From Bacteroidales bacterium (GTDB taxonomy: Bacteria; Bacteroidota; Bacteroidia; Bacteroidales; JAADJA01): a stretch of 48,556 nt of DNA. The stretch covers positions 1-48,556 of the forward strand of contig JADHVR010000022.1 in assembly GCA_016783885.1 (NCBI GenBank), in the 5' to 3' direction. Under the pieces are notes generated by a model that had not been told where the DNA came from, did not search any database, and was given only the letters and a program-made list of their open reading frames with translations. Position 1 is the first letter of the stretch. Every line of letters begins with the position of its first letter. Positions 7,934-16,714 of the stretch are shown here, piece after piece. A program made the position numbers and the translations under genes.

Positions 7934-9442
7934 ATGAAAATACTGCCGATTGAAAAAATCAGGGAGGCTGATGCTTATACCATAAAAAATGAACCTATTG
8001 CCGATATCGATTTGATGGAACGTGCGGCAACGGAACTATTTGAATGGATAATGGCTAATACCGATCCTGAGAAAACCATAAAAATCTTCTGCGGACTCGG
8101 TAATAATAGTGGAGATGGTTTTGCAGTCGGGCGTATGCTGGCTAATTCAGGATTTGCCGTTGAAGTAATTGTTATCCGGTATTCGGATAAAATGTCGCCA
8201 AGTTGCCAGACTAATTATGAAAGGATAAAAAAAATTAAAAAGGTAAAGCTTGTAGAAATCCGTGATGGGGATAAACTACCTGATATTTCTGAAGATGATC
8301 TTGTGATTGATGCAATTTTCGGTTCGGGGTTAGACAGGCCTGTAAAAAGATTCATTGCAAAAATTGTTGACCATATTAATGCATCAAAAGCTGTTGTTAT
8401 TGCAATTGATACTCCATCCGGGTTTTTTTGTGATACAACAAATACTACAAACAACGGATCAATTATAAAAGCCGATTATACACTCACCATCCAGTTTCCT
8501 AAATTTGGTTTTGTATTTCCTGAAAACGATAAATATATAGGTCTGTGGGAAGTTATGCCTATCGGATTGCATCCCGAATTCATCGAACAGGTTGAGGTCA
8601 AAAATTTCTATATTAAAAGTAACGACTGTAAAGACATTTTAAAGCCCAGGAATAAATTTTCTCATAAAGGGACGTATGGACACGGATTATTGATTGCCGG
8701 AGGTTATGGAAAAATGGGCGCTGCCGTTCTTGCTGCAAAAGCAGGATTAAAAGCAGGCGCAGGCTTAATTACAACACATATTCCAAAAAAGGGATATAAT
8801 ATTATTCAAACCTCTGTACCTGAAGCCATGGTCAGCATTGATCCGGATGAAAATGTTTTTTCGGAAGTTCCTGACTTATCAAAATACAATGCTGTTGCAA
8901 TCGGTCCCGGGATAGGAACTGAAAAGCAAACGCAAACAGCATTAAAGCTTTTAATTCAAAATTCAGGTCTGCCAATAATTTTTGATGCTGATGCTATTAA
9001 CATTCTGGGCGAAAACAAAACATGGATACCGTTTATCCCCAAAACCAGCATTTTCACACCTCACCCAAAAGAGTTTGAACGATTGATTGGAAAAGCCTCT
9101 GATGATTTTGACCGCAACCGGATGCAAAGGGAATTTTCAATAAAATACACTGCCTATGTTATATTGAAAGGTGCTCATACTGCTATCACCTGCCCTGATG
9201 GCTCGTGTTACTTTAATTCAACAGGAAATCCGGGAATGGCGACAGGAGGAAGCGGTGATGTTTTAACAGGAATTCTTTTAGGGCTGAAAGCGCAGGGATA
9301 CTCCTCTAAAGAAACCTGTATTTTAGGTGTTTACATTCATGGGCTGGCAGGAGATATTGCAGCGGAAAAATGGGGATACGAAGCGCTTACTGCCAGAAAT
9401 ATAACGCATAATCTGGGAAAGGCGTTCAAAAAGATATACTAA
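7934..9442 (+). CDS. nnr: Bifunctional NAD(P)H-hydrate epimerase / ADP-dependent NAD(P)H-hydrate dehydratase
   Basis: Cytoplasmic metabolite-repair enzyme that restores damaged hydrated NAD(P)H. Residues 1-210 are the YjeF N-terminal epimerase domain (ADAYTIKNEPIADIDLMERA, then CGLGNNSGDGFAVGRML and VIDAIFGSGL). Residues 225-502 are the ADP-dependent dehydratase of ribokinase-like fold, with KGTYGHGLLIAGGYGKMGAA, IGPGIGT, the TPHPKEFERL motif and the closing NPGMATGGSGDVLTGILLGL with the catalytic Asp. The length is normal for the fused enzyme. It is a single gene preceded by a repeat array and facing a toxin-antitoxin pair tail to tail. Confidence is high. Confidence 0.94.
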   Translation: MKILPIEKIREADAYTIKNEPIADIDLMERAATELFEWIMANTDPEKTIKIFCGLGNNSGDGFAVGRMLANSGFAVEVIVIRYSDKMSPSCQTNYERIKKIKKVKLVEIRDGDKLPDISEDDLVIDAIFGSGLDRPVKRFIAKIVDHINASKAVVIAIDTPSGFFCDTTNTTNNGSIIKADYTLTIQFPKFGFVFPENDKYIGLWEVMPIGLHPEFIEQVEVKNFYIKSNDCKDILKPRNKFSHKGTYGHGLLIAGGYGKMGAAVLAAKAGLKAGAGLITTHIPKKGYNIIQTSVPEAMVSIDPDENVFSEVPDLSKYNAVAIGPGIGTEKQTQTALKLLIQNSGLPIIFDADAINILGENKTWIPFIPKTSIFTPHPKEFERLIGKASDDFDRNRMQREFSIKYTAYVILKGAHTAITCPDGSCYFNSTGNPGMATGGSGDVLTGILLGLKAQGYSSKETCILGVYIHGLAGDIAAEKWGYEALTARNITHNLGKAFKKIY

Positions 9443-9466
9443 AATGGATTGTTGATATAAATTTTT

Positions 9467-9730
9467 TTATATAAATCTGTATATCTCTTTCCTATGTCCA
9501 ACTTTAATGATAGTTATTATAAGAAAATTTTCCTGAATGTCATAAATAATGCGGTAATTCCCTACTCTGATTCTATAGGCATCTCTACCTTTTAGTTTTA
9601 TACAATCATAGGGTTTGGGATTCTGTTCAAGCTGCAACATCCTTTCTTCAAGTTTATCCGCAACATTATCGGGAAGTTTTGCAAGCTGCTTCTGCACCGA
9701 TTTAGTAATAATTACGGTAAATTTAGCCAT
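9467..9730 (-). CDS. RelE/ParE-superfamily toxin (type II TA)
   Basis: An 87-residue protein with the RelE fold: KSVQKQLAKLPDNVADKLEERM helices, then KLKGRDAYRIRVGNYRIIYDI strands and a C-terminal VGHRKEIYRFI. The Arg of YRIRVGNYR and the His-Arg and Tyr near the C-terminus correspond to residues used for ribosome-dependent mRNA cleavage in RelE-type toxins. It overlaps its antitoxin gene by 8 bases, the usual translational coupling. It acts in the cytoplasm if active. The downstream neighbour is nnr in the opposite direction. Confidence 0.88.
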   Translation of the reverse strand: MAKFTVIITKSVQKQLAKLPDNVADKLEERMLQLEQNPKPYDCIKLKGRDAYRIRVGNYRIIYDIQENFLIITIIKVGHRKEIYRFI

Positions 9731-9926
9731 TCTTTTGTTTTCTGATTTTTATGGCTTCCCTTAAAGGAATGGTAGGTTCATTTTTTACTTTTGCCTCGTC
9801 ATAGTCTTTAATATCTTCCAATTCTTCCAGTTTTTCTAAAATCATCTCATACTCTTTTATAGTCAGAAAGATACCTACATTTTTACCATTATTATCTTTT
9901 AAATACTGCTGTTGTTGAGTTTGCAT
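9723..9926 (-). CDS. Type II antitoxin (Phd/YefM or RelB-like)
   Basis: A 67-residue partner upstream of and overlapping the RelE-type toxin. The N-terminal half (QYLKDNNGKNVGIFLTIKEYEMILEKLEELED) fits a small DNA-binding/dimerising domain of the Phd/YefM type. The C-terminal half (AKVKNEPTIPLREAIKIRKQ) is the charged tail that would wrap the toxin. Such antitoxins autoregulate their operon; a -7 box (TATTTTTG on the minus strand at 9975-9982) lies about 50 bases upstream. The family assignment is by size, context and the EYE/LEELED pattern. Confidence 0.8.
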   Translation of the reverse strand: MQTQQQQYLKDNNGKNVGIFLTIKEYEMILEKLEELEDIKDYDEAKVKNEPTIPLREAIKIRKQKNG

Positions 9927-9974
9927 GGCTTTATCTGAAATAATAATTACAAATTAGTCTTTAAAAATTAAATA

Positions 9975-9982
9975 CAAAAATA
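9975..9982 (-). promoter_or_regulatory. Putative -7 box for the first TA operon
   Basis: Minus-strand TATTTTTG (TAnnTTTG) 48 bases before the antitoxin start. Confidence 0.4.
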
Positions 9983-10031
9983 GTAAAATTTTAAGATTAA
10001 AAAAACTCAAAAGGGATTTATCTTAGTAAAC

Positions 10032-11891
10032 TTACGCAACCTTAGCCCCTTCCACAACATCCTCTTCTACTCTTAGATTATCTATGATAAAGGTTTGGCG
10101 TTCGGGAGTATTTTTACCCATGTAAAATGACATGATCTCTTTAATGGAAGATTTTCTTTGCAAAAGAACAGGATCAAGCCGTATGGAAGCTCCAATAAAG
10201 TGTTTGAATTCGTCCGGCGATATTTCTCCTAATCCTTTAAAACGGGTTATCTCAGGTTTTCCTTTGAATTTTTTCAGGGAATCTTTCTTTTCTTCTTCCG
10301 AATAACAATAAAACGTTTTCTTTTTGTCCCTGACCCTGAATAAAGGTGTTTGCAGAATGTATAAATGTCCCGCCTTAACAAGGTCAGGATAAAACTGGAG
10401 AAAGAAAGTCATTAAAAGTAACCGGATATGCATTCCGTCAACGTCGGCATCAGTAGCAATCACAATATTGTTATACCTGAGATTATCAAGTCCATCATCA
10501 ATATTCAATGCTGCCTGCAACAGGTTGAATTCTTCATTCTGATAAACTATTTTCTTACTAAGCCCGTAACAATTCAATGGTTTGCCTTTCAGACTAAATA
10601 CCGACTGTGTACTAACGTCTCTTGATTTAGTTATTGATCCGCTTGCCGAATCTCCCTCAGTGATAAACAAGGTAGTATCAAGGCGTTTTTCGTGATTTGA
10701 GTTATAATGGATTTTACAATCTCTTAGCTTTTTATTATGTAAGCTGGCTTTTTTAACACTTTCTCTTGCCAGTTTTTTTATTCCTGCAAGTTCTTTTCTT
10801 TCTCTTTGCGACTGAAGTATTTTATGGTAAAGCGCATCAGCCGTTTCAGGATTTTTATGCAGATAATTATCAAGATTTCTTTTTACAATATCATTAATAT
10901 AATTCCGCACGGTCATTCCACCCTGTTCAATATGCTGCGAGCCAAGCTTAGTCTTTGTCTGAGATTCAAAAATCGGCTCCTGAACTTTAATGCTGATAGC
11001 AGCCAAAATGGATGTCCTTACATCTCCGGCTTCAAAATCCTTATTGTAAAATTCCCTTATGGTTTTTACAATTGCCTCCCTGAACGCTGCCTGGTGAGTA
11101 CCGCCATGTGTAGTATGCTGACCGTTAACAAAAGAATAATATTCTTCACCGTATTGTTTAGTGCTGTGAGTAAAAGCAAATTCCAGGTCGCCCTCATTAA
11201 TATGAATAATAGGATATAAAGTAGGTCCATTACCGTTAATATTCCTTTCAAGAAGATCGCGCAAGCCATTTTTTGCATGGAACCGTTCGCCGTTGAATTT
11301 TATTGTCAACCCGTTGTTCAGAAAAACATAATTCCAAAGCAGCCTTTCAACATATTCACTGATAAAATGATAATGACCAAATATTTCATTATCCGGGATG
11401 AAGGAGACAATTGTTCCGTCTTTTTCTTCAGATTCCTGTTCGGGGTAATCATTCACGAGATTGCCTCTATTATATTCTACAATCTTTGTTTTACTATCCC
11501 GAACCGATTGAGTGACAAAGTAAGAGCATAAAGCATTCACAGCTTTTGAACCCACTCCATTCAAGCCGACAGCCTTCTTGAAAACTTTGGAATCGTATTT
11601 TGCGCCAGTATTTATCTTCGATACACAATCATTTACTTTTCCCAAAGGAATACCACGTCCGTAATCGCGAATAGTTACTTTTTTATCCAATATGGTAATA
11701 TCAATGGTTTTTCCGTATTCCATCACATACTCGTCAACGGAATTATCGATGATCTCTTTAATTAACACATATATTCCGTCATCTTGTGAAGCGCCATCCC
11801 CAAGTTTCCCGATATACATACCGGGACGCATACGTATATGCTCCCTCCATTCTAACGAACGTATGGTATCTTCTGTGTACTTTTCAGACAT
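10032..11891 (-). CDS. parE: DNA topoisomerase IV subunit B (type IIA topoisomerase ATPase subunit)
   Basis: A 619-residue ATPase/TOPRIM subunit of a type IIA topoisomerase that decatenates or relaxes DNA together with a ParC/GyrA-type subunit. The GHKL ATPase domain shows [15 protein letters not shown] and DYGRGIPLG. The transducer domain follows (about residues 220-390). The TOPRIM domain has [11 protein letters not shown] and [20 protein letters not shown], and the end carries [15 protein letters not shown]. The length and the short C-terminus fit the ParE of Bacteroidota rather than their longer GyrB. No parC lies in the window; the gene downstream on the same strand is a toxin-antitoxin pair. 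A -7 box (11909-11916) precedes the ATG. Confidence 0.87.
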   Translation of the reverse strand: MSEKYTEDTIRSLEWREHIRMRPGMYIGKLGDGASQDDGIYVLIKEIIDNSVDEYVMEYGKTIDITILDKKVTIRDYGRGIPLGKVNDCVSKINTGAKYDSKVFKKAVGLNGVGSKAVNALCSYFVTQSVRDSKTKIVEYNRGNLVNDYPEQESEEKDGTIVSFIPDNEIFGHYHFISEYVERLLWNYVFLNNGLTIKFNGERFHAKNGLRDLLERNINGNGPTLYPIIHINEGDLEFAFTHSTKQYGEEYYSFVNGQHTTHGGTHQAAFREAIVKTIREFYNKDFEAGDVRTSILAAISIKVQEPIFESQTKTKLGSQHIEQGGMTVRNYINDIVKRNLDNYLHKNPETADALYHKILQSQRERKELAGIKKLARESVKKASLHNKKLRDCKIHYNSNHEKRLDTTLFITEGDSASGSITKSRDVSTQSVFSLKGKPLNCYGLSKKIVYQNEEFNLLQAALNIDDGLDNLRYNNIVIATDADVDGMHIRLLLMTFFLQFYPDLVKAGHLYILQTPLFRVRDKKKTFYCYSEEEKKDSLKKFKGKPEITRFKGLGEISPDEFKHFIGASIRLDPVLLQRKSSIKEIMSFYMGKNTPERQTFIIDNLRVEEDVVEGAKVA

Positions 11892-11908
11892 TATTCACCA
11901 ATTTGCGA

Positions 11909-11916
11909 CAAAAATA
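11909..11916 (-). promoter_or_regulatory. Putative -7 box for parE
   Basis: Minus-strand TATTTTTG (TAnnTTTG) 17 bases before the parE ATG. Confidence 0.4.
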
Positions 11917-12024
11917 TACAAAGAAACCTTTGAAAATAAAGGGATACAGGAAAACTTATTAAACAAAGAATGTTAATATCTTTTTTAACTATTAAAAGCT
12001 TTTTAAAATTATAAAAACAAAAAA

Positions 12025-12675
12025 TTAACCTAATGCCCTGTTGACAAACTGATTCAGCGAATACATTTTCTTAAATACATTGGTGCAATATTCTTCAAAA
12101 CGTTCTGATAAAAGTTTATCATCAGTCATTTCATGCAAAACCACATAGCTTTTATATTTTAACAAATCAATATCAGGAAATTCCGGCGGGAAATCCTTAG
12201 GCGGACGTTTTAGTTTTTCCCCTTCGATATTTTTAAAATACTTTTTAAAAGTATTATCATTAATAATCCGTTTAAATTCATCTGCATTATAATAAATTTC
12301 TTTTCTCAGAGCTTTAAGCATGTCAGCAGAAGGAATATAAATACCACCGCCCAGAAAAGATTTCCCCGGCTCAATATGAACATAATAACCAGCATATCCT
12401 CCTTTTCTTCCTCCTCTACTAATGAACCCGCCAAAATTTGTTTTATATGGCGATTTATCTTTTGAAAACCTGACATCCCTGAAAATTCTGAATATGCACT
12501 CCTTTGTGGTTAATGTGCCAATTTTCGGGTCAAAACTATATACTGCCAGAATAAGTTTGTTTAAAATGGTTTCAAAATCCTCCTTAGCATTTTCATACAA
12601 CTTTCTGTTATTATTAAACCATTCACGGTTATTGTTTTCCTTTAATTCTCTTAAAAAATCTAATACTAATCTCAT
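12025..12675 (-). CDS. DUF2461 domain-containing protein
   Basis: A 216-residue soluble protein of the DUF2461 family (also known as TIGR02453). It shows FLRELKENNNREWFNNNRKLYE at the N-terminus, then FRIFRDVRFSKDKSPYKTNF, GGYAGYYVHIEPGKSFLGGG and KRPPKDFPPEFPDIDLLKYKS, all typical of the family across its whole length. Its biochemical role is not established. It stands 133 bases upstream of parE on the same strand with an untranslated gap, so it may be separately expressed or head a two-gene unit. It is divergent from the PorV-like gene, sharing a 78-base intergenic region. Confidence 0.9.
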   Translation of the reverse strand: MRLVLDFLRELKENNNREWFNNNRKLYENAKEDFETILNKLILAVYSFDPKIGTLTTKECIFRIFRDVRFSKDKSPYKTNFGGFISRGGRKGGYAGYYVHIEPGKSFLGGGIYIPSADMLKALRKEIYYNADEFKRIINDNTFKKYFKNIEGEKLKRPPKDFPPEFPDIDLLKYKSYVVLHEMTDDKLLSERFEEYCTNVFKKMYSLNQFVNRALG

Positions 12676-12737
12676 GTCAATTTATTTTTTAATAATCTCT
12701 AAATAGCCTGAAGAATTTTCAAATATAAATATTTTTG

Positions 12738-12745
12738 TATATTTG
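12738..12745 (+). promoter_or_regulatory. -7 promoter box for the PorV/PorQ-like gene
   Basis: TATATTTG matches TAnnTTTG and ends only 8 bases before the ATG at 12754, which predicts a nearly leaderless mRNA. A GGAG (12745-12748) also overlaps this site. Confidence 0.5.
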
Positions 12746-12753
12746 GAGTGTTT

Positions 12754-13620
12754 ATGCTAAAAAACCTAATTATTCAAATATTGTGCTCACAACTATTCAT
12801 CCTGATTTTTTCGGGTTCTGCAATGGCATCTAATTACACAGTTCCTATTGGAGGCAGGTCAGCAGGAATGGGTAATGCTTCGGTTACTCTCTGCGATTTC
12901 TGGTCTGTTTATAATAACCAGGCAGGGCTTGCCGAATTTAATAACATCGCTGCGGGATTTTATTACGAGAACAGATTTCTTGTAAAAGAATTGAGCTTAA
13001 AAACCGGAGCTTTTATTTTACCCACAAAATCAGGTGTGTTTGGTTTGAATCTCCTCTATTTCGGCTATCCAAAATATAATGAAACGAAAATCGGGCTGGC
13101 TTATGGCAGGTCTTTCGGGAAGCGCTTTTCTGCCGGTATCCAGTTGGATTATCTCTCAACCGGTATTGGCGAAGATTACGGCAGTAAAAGCCAGGTTACT
13201 TTTGAAATAGGAATACGGTCGGAACTTAATGATAACCTAATTATTGCTGCACATATATTCAATCCAATCAGAGTTAAGTTAGAAAACGAATTTGATGAAA
13301 GAATCCCCACAGTGTTTAAACTTGGAGTTTCTTATTCGTTTTCCGAACAACTGCTTGTAACACTTGAAACAGAGAAAGATTCTGATTTTAAACCTCTTTT
13401 AAGAGGCGGGCTTGAATATAAGATCATTGAGCAGGCTATTGTCAGGATAGGATACTCAACCCTTCCGTCAACAACAGGCTCCGACAACTTTAGCATTGCT
13501 TCGGTATATACTTTCGGATTTGGATTGCAAATAAAAAAACTGGCGATAGATTTTGCAGCTTCTATACACCAGACATTAGGCTGGTCGCCGCAAGTTTCGG
13601 TTGTTTATAAGTTTAAATGA
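12754..13620 (+). CDS. PorV/PorQ-like outer-membrane beta-barrel protein
   Basis: About 288 residues from the ATG at 12754; an in-frame GTG at 12748 is the alternative, but it lies against the -7 box. A signal peptide ends near GSAMA. The mature start SNYTVPIGGRSAGMGNASVTL, followed by YNNQAGLAEFNN, is the pattern of PorV/PorQ (FadL-like) outer-membrane proteins of Bacteroidota. The rest is alternating beta-strands ending in an aromatic-rich VSVVYKFK, expected of a 12-14-strand barrel. PorV is the shuttle that carries T9SS cargo from SprA to the attachment complex; whether this paralog has that role is unknown. It stands about 3 kb before ruvA-sprA. Confidence 0.65.
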   Translation: MLKNLIIQILCSQLFILIFSGSAMASNYTVPIGGRSAGMGNASVTLCDFWSVYNNQAGLAEFNNIAAGFYYENRFLVKELSLKTGAFILPTKSGVFGLNLLYFGYPKYNETKIGLAYGRSFGKRFSAGIQLDYLSTGIGEDYGSKSQVTFEIGIRSELNDNLIIAAHIFNPIRVKLENEFDERIPTVFKLGVSYSFSEQLLVTLETEKDSDFKPLLRGGLEYKIIEQAIVRIGYSTLPSTTGSDNFSIASVYTFGFGLQIKKLAIDFAASIHQTLGWSPQVSVVYKFK

Positions 13621-13771
13621 TTTGAATAATATGGAAATAAATAGAGATTGATAGAATTACGATAAAAAAAATAATCCATGTAAATTCGTGTAATTCGTGT
13701 CAAATAGAAATTGTAATTAGTGCACATTTAAGATGTTTTCAAGAAGTTCCGGACAGTTATAAAATATCGTT

Positions 13772-15910
13772 ATGTTATTCCATTATAAACGCATAATACT
13801 TGTTATTTTCACTCTGATATTATCTGTCTTTTCCATCGCACAGGAACCGGAATCACCAATAAAAACAGACGAAACTGATATTTCAGATAAAATAGAAAAT
13901 ATTGCAGAAAGTACAGAAACAATCCTTGATTACACCGAACTTATTGAAGACCTGAAATACTACCGTGAACACCCCCTGAATCTGAATTATGCTACGGAAG
14001 AGGATTTGCGTAAACTTATTTTCCTGAACAATATACAGATATTCAACTTGCTTGCCTATCGCGAAACTTATGGAAACTTTATTACTATTTACGAACTTCA
14101 GGGTGTCGATGGATTTGATTACGAAACCATTCAAAAAATCTTACCTTATGTTAAAGTTGGTAGAGAAAAACCCAAAGTTTCAATCTCTCTGAAAAAGATT
14201 GCCAAATACATGAGAAATGATGTTTTCATCAGATACCAGCGTATTATCCAGGAACAAAAAGGATACTCGGCTATTGATGATTCTTTATTGTATGAGAATC
14301 CAAATTCGAGGTATATGGGTAGTCCTGATAAGATATATTTCAGATATGGTTTTAACTATTTCAACCGGATAAGATTTGGGATTACAGCAGAGAAAGATGC
14401 GGGAGAAGTATTTTTGAAAAACAATGTGAACGATTCTATCCGAAATCTTGTGGGAACTAAGCTGAAGAACGGCTTCGACTTTTATTCCATTCATTTCAGC
14501 CTGAAAGACATTGGGCATTTGAAAGCATTAACAATCGGCGATTACCAGTTACAGTTCGGGCAGGGTTTAACCTTATGGTCGGGGCTGGCTTTTGGAAAAT
14601 CATCGGATGCAATTGATATTAAAAAATTTGCCGTTGGTGTCAAACCCTATACTTCAACTGATGAAAACGGTTTTTTCAGAGGTATTGCATCAACTATCGG
14701 CATAAAAAATTTTGATATTTCGGCTTTTTACTCTTCTCATAAAATTGATGCAAACCTGGGCGAAATTGATACATTAACGGATGAGACACCGTATATAACT
14801 TCACTGCAGGAATCCGGTCTTCACAGGACACCGAATGAATTGCTTTACAAAAAGGCTGTGAACCTCATGGTATTTGGCGGTAACGTAACTTATAAAAACA
14901 AACGCCTGAAGTTAGGCTTAACGGCATATAAATCAAAACTTGAAAAAGAACTGTTAAAAGACTTTTTTCCATACAATCAATTCAACTTTAACGGTACGGA
15001 AATTATTGATGCCGGAATTGATTACAGTTATCTTTTTAATAAATTAAATATTTTCGGAGAAGTTTCGGTTAGTCAAAACGGGGGGTGGGCGCAGTTACAT
15101 GGATTTACGGCAAATCCGCATCCCAGGCTTTTTCTTACTGTTTTATACCGGAATTATCAAAAAAACTATTACAATTTTTTCAGCAATGCATTTGCCGAAG
15201 GGAGTTATAACCATAACGAAAAGGGCTTTTACACAGGCATAAGGCTGAATCTTCACAGTAAGTGGATATTAACTGCCTATATTGACAATTTCAGCTTTCC
15301 CTGGTTAAAATACAGGGTGGATGCTCCATCGAGAGGAAATGAATTTCTCGTCCAGACGGATTACAGCCTGTCGAAAAATGTTTTTATGTATTTCAGGTTC
15401 AGGCAGAAAAATAAGCAAATCAATTACCCGAACGAAGAACAATTTATTGAGTCTATTGTCAACACAAGAAAGAACTATTTCAGGTTTCATATCGAATACA
15501 GTATCTCCCCATCGGTTGTAATGAAAAACAGGCTTGAGTATGTGATATTCAAGGAAGGTAATTTTAATAAAGGAACCGGTTATTTAATTTACCATGATAT
15601 TGCATGGAAACCTCCCTCAGGTAAATTATCTGTTATTTTTAGATATTCTTTGTTCGACACCGACTCGTATGATGAACGAATCTATGCCTACGAAAATGAT
15701 GTATTGTATGCTTTTTCAGTGCCGGCTTATTATTACAAAGGAAGCAGGGGTTATATCTTACTGAAATATCAATTAACAAGAAAAATCAATTTCTGGTTGC
15801 GATTTGCTCATACTTATATCAATAATCGTCAGACTTTTGGTACGGCGCTGGATGAAATAAACGGGAATACGAAATCGGAAGTTAAAGTTCAATTAAGAAT
15901 TAAATTTTGA
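13772..15910 (+). CDS. Helix-hairpin-helix domain protein with predicted C-terminal outer-membrane barrel
   Basis: A 712-residue protein. It has a signal peptide (about residues 1-23, ending near FSIAQ), an acidic linker, then residues 45-125 with two helix-hairpin-helix-like motifs of the ComEA type (LNLNYATEEDLRKLIFLNN and YELQGVDGFDYETIQKILPY). The remaining 580 residues alternate aromatic beta-strands and turns and close with KVQLRIKF, which looks like a large outer-membrane barrel. This architecture is seen in Bacteroidota but I know of no established function. It lies 103 bases upstream of ruvA in the same direction. A DNA or sugar-ligand role of the HhH part is open. Confidence 0.75.
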   Translation: MLFHYKRIILVIFTLILSVFSIAQEPESPIKTDETDISDKIENIAESTETILDYTELIEDLKYYREHPLNLNYATEEDLRKLIFLNNIQIFNLLAYRETYGNFITIYELQGVDGFDYETIQKILPYVKVGREKPKVSISLKKIAKYMRNDVFIRYQRIIQEQKGYSAIDDSLLYENPNSRYMGSPDKIYFRYGFNYFNRIRFGITAEKDAGEVFLKNNVNDSIRNLVGTKLKNGFDFYSIHFSLKDIGHLKALTIGDYQLQFGQGLTLWSGLAFGKSSDAIDIKKFAVGVKPYTSTDENGFFRGIASTIGIKNFDISAFYSSHKIDANLGEIDTLTDETPYITSLQESGLHRTPNELLYKKAVNLMVFGGNVTYKNKRLKLGLTAYKSKLEKELLKDFFPYNQFNFNGTEIIDAGIDYSYLFNKLNIFGEVSVSQNGGWAQLHGFTANPHPRLFLTVLYRNYQKNYYNFFSNAFAEGSYNHNEKGFYTGIRLNLHSKWILTAYIDNFSFPWLKYRVDAPSRGNEFLVQTDYSLSKNVFMYFRFRQKNKQINYPNEEQFIESIVNTRKNYFRFHIEYSISPSVVMKNRLEYVIFKEGNFNKGTGYLIYHDIAWKPPSGKLSVIFRYSLFDTDSYDERIYAYENDVLYAFSVPAYYYKGSRGYILLKYQLTRKINFWLRFAHTYINNRQTFGTALDEINGNTKSEVKVQLRIKF

Positions 15911-16013
15911 TAATTGAAAATTTATTTTTAGGTTTTGAACAAAAATTTAATTCTTAATTTCGCACCGCAATTAAGTATTTAACAAACTAAAAAGTAACCA
16001 CTAATACAGAAAT

Positions 16014-16613
16014 ATGTATTCCTATATTGAAGGAAAATTAACAGAAAAAAACCCGGCTTTTGTAGTTGTTGATTGTAATGGAATAGGTTACATGATCAAT
16101 ATTTCGCTTAATACTTTTTCGAAACTAAAAGATAAAGATCATTTCAGGCTGTTAACCCATCTTGCAATAAAAAATGAAGCAACCACCCCTGTAGGCTTTG
16201 TATTATATGGTTTTGCCGACCAGGAGGAACGTAATCTTTTCAGGCAACTGATCTCGGTTTCAGGAGTTGGCAATAGTACGGCGCTACTGATGTTATCGTC
16301 ATTAACTCCCGAAAAGTTGTATAGTGCAATAATCCATAATAATCCGTCGGTTTTACAGTCGGTGAAAGGAATAGGCGCTAAATCGGCACAACGGATCATA
16401 ATCGATTTAAAAGATAAATTGGAAAAGTGGGAAATTTCACCGGAAATAATAAGTGTTACACACAATACAAATAAGGATGAAGCGTTATCAGGATTAACCG
16501 TGTTAGGGTTTAATAAAATTGCCTCTGAAAAAGCCTTGAATAAAATTTTAGAAAAACATGGTGCGGATTTACCTGTTGAAGTGTTAATTAAGGAAGCATT
16601 AAAGATACTTTAA
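16014..16613 (+). CDS. ruvA: Holliday junction branch migration protein RuvA
   Basis: A 199-residue RuvA, the tetrameric protein that binds four-way junctions and loads the RuvB motor during recombination repair. The N-terminal OB domain (MYSYIEGKLTEKNPAFVVVD, GIGYMINIS) is followed by two HhH motifs (LISVSGVGNSTALLMLSSL and LQSVKGIGAKSAQRIIIDLK) and the small C-terminal RuvB-binding domain (DEALSGLTVLGFNKIASEKAL). Length and domain order are normal. It lies 101 bases before sprA; the ruvA-sprA-gcvH order is a familiar arrangement in Bacteroidota. ruvB is not in the window. Confidence 0.95.
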   Translation: MYSYIEGKLTEKNPAFVVVDCNGIGYMINISLNTFSKLKDKDHFRLLTHLAIKNEATTPVGFVLYGFADQEERNLFRQLISVSGVGNSTALLMLSSLTPEKLYSAIIHNNPSVLQSVKGIGAKSAQRIIIDLKDKLEKWEISPEIISVTHNTNKDEALSGLTVLGFNKIASEKALNKILEKHGADLPVEVLIKEALKIL

Positions 16614-16714
16614 ATTTTTTGTTATTATTAACGATACTTTGAAAAACCGTTTGTCCTGACGATGGGAAGATAATGGCATTTCAAAGTTTTCTAATTTTAT
16701 AAAAGACTTTTTAT

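Noticed and set aside
10806-11219. 137-codon plus-strand ORF within parE
   Set aside because: Shadow of the conserved parE frame with no domain of its own.
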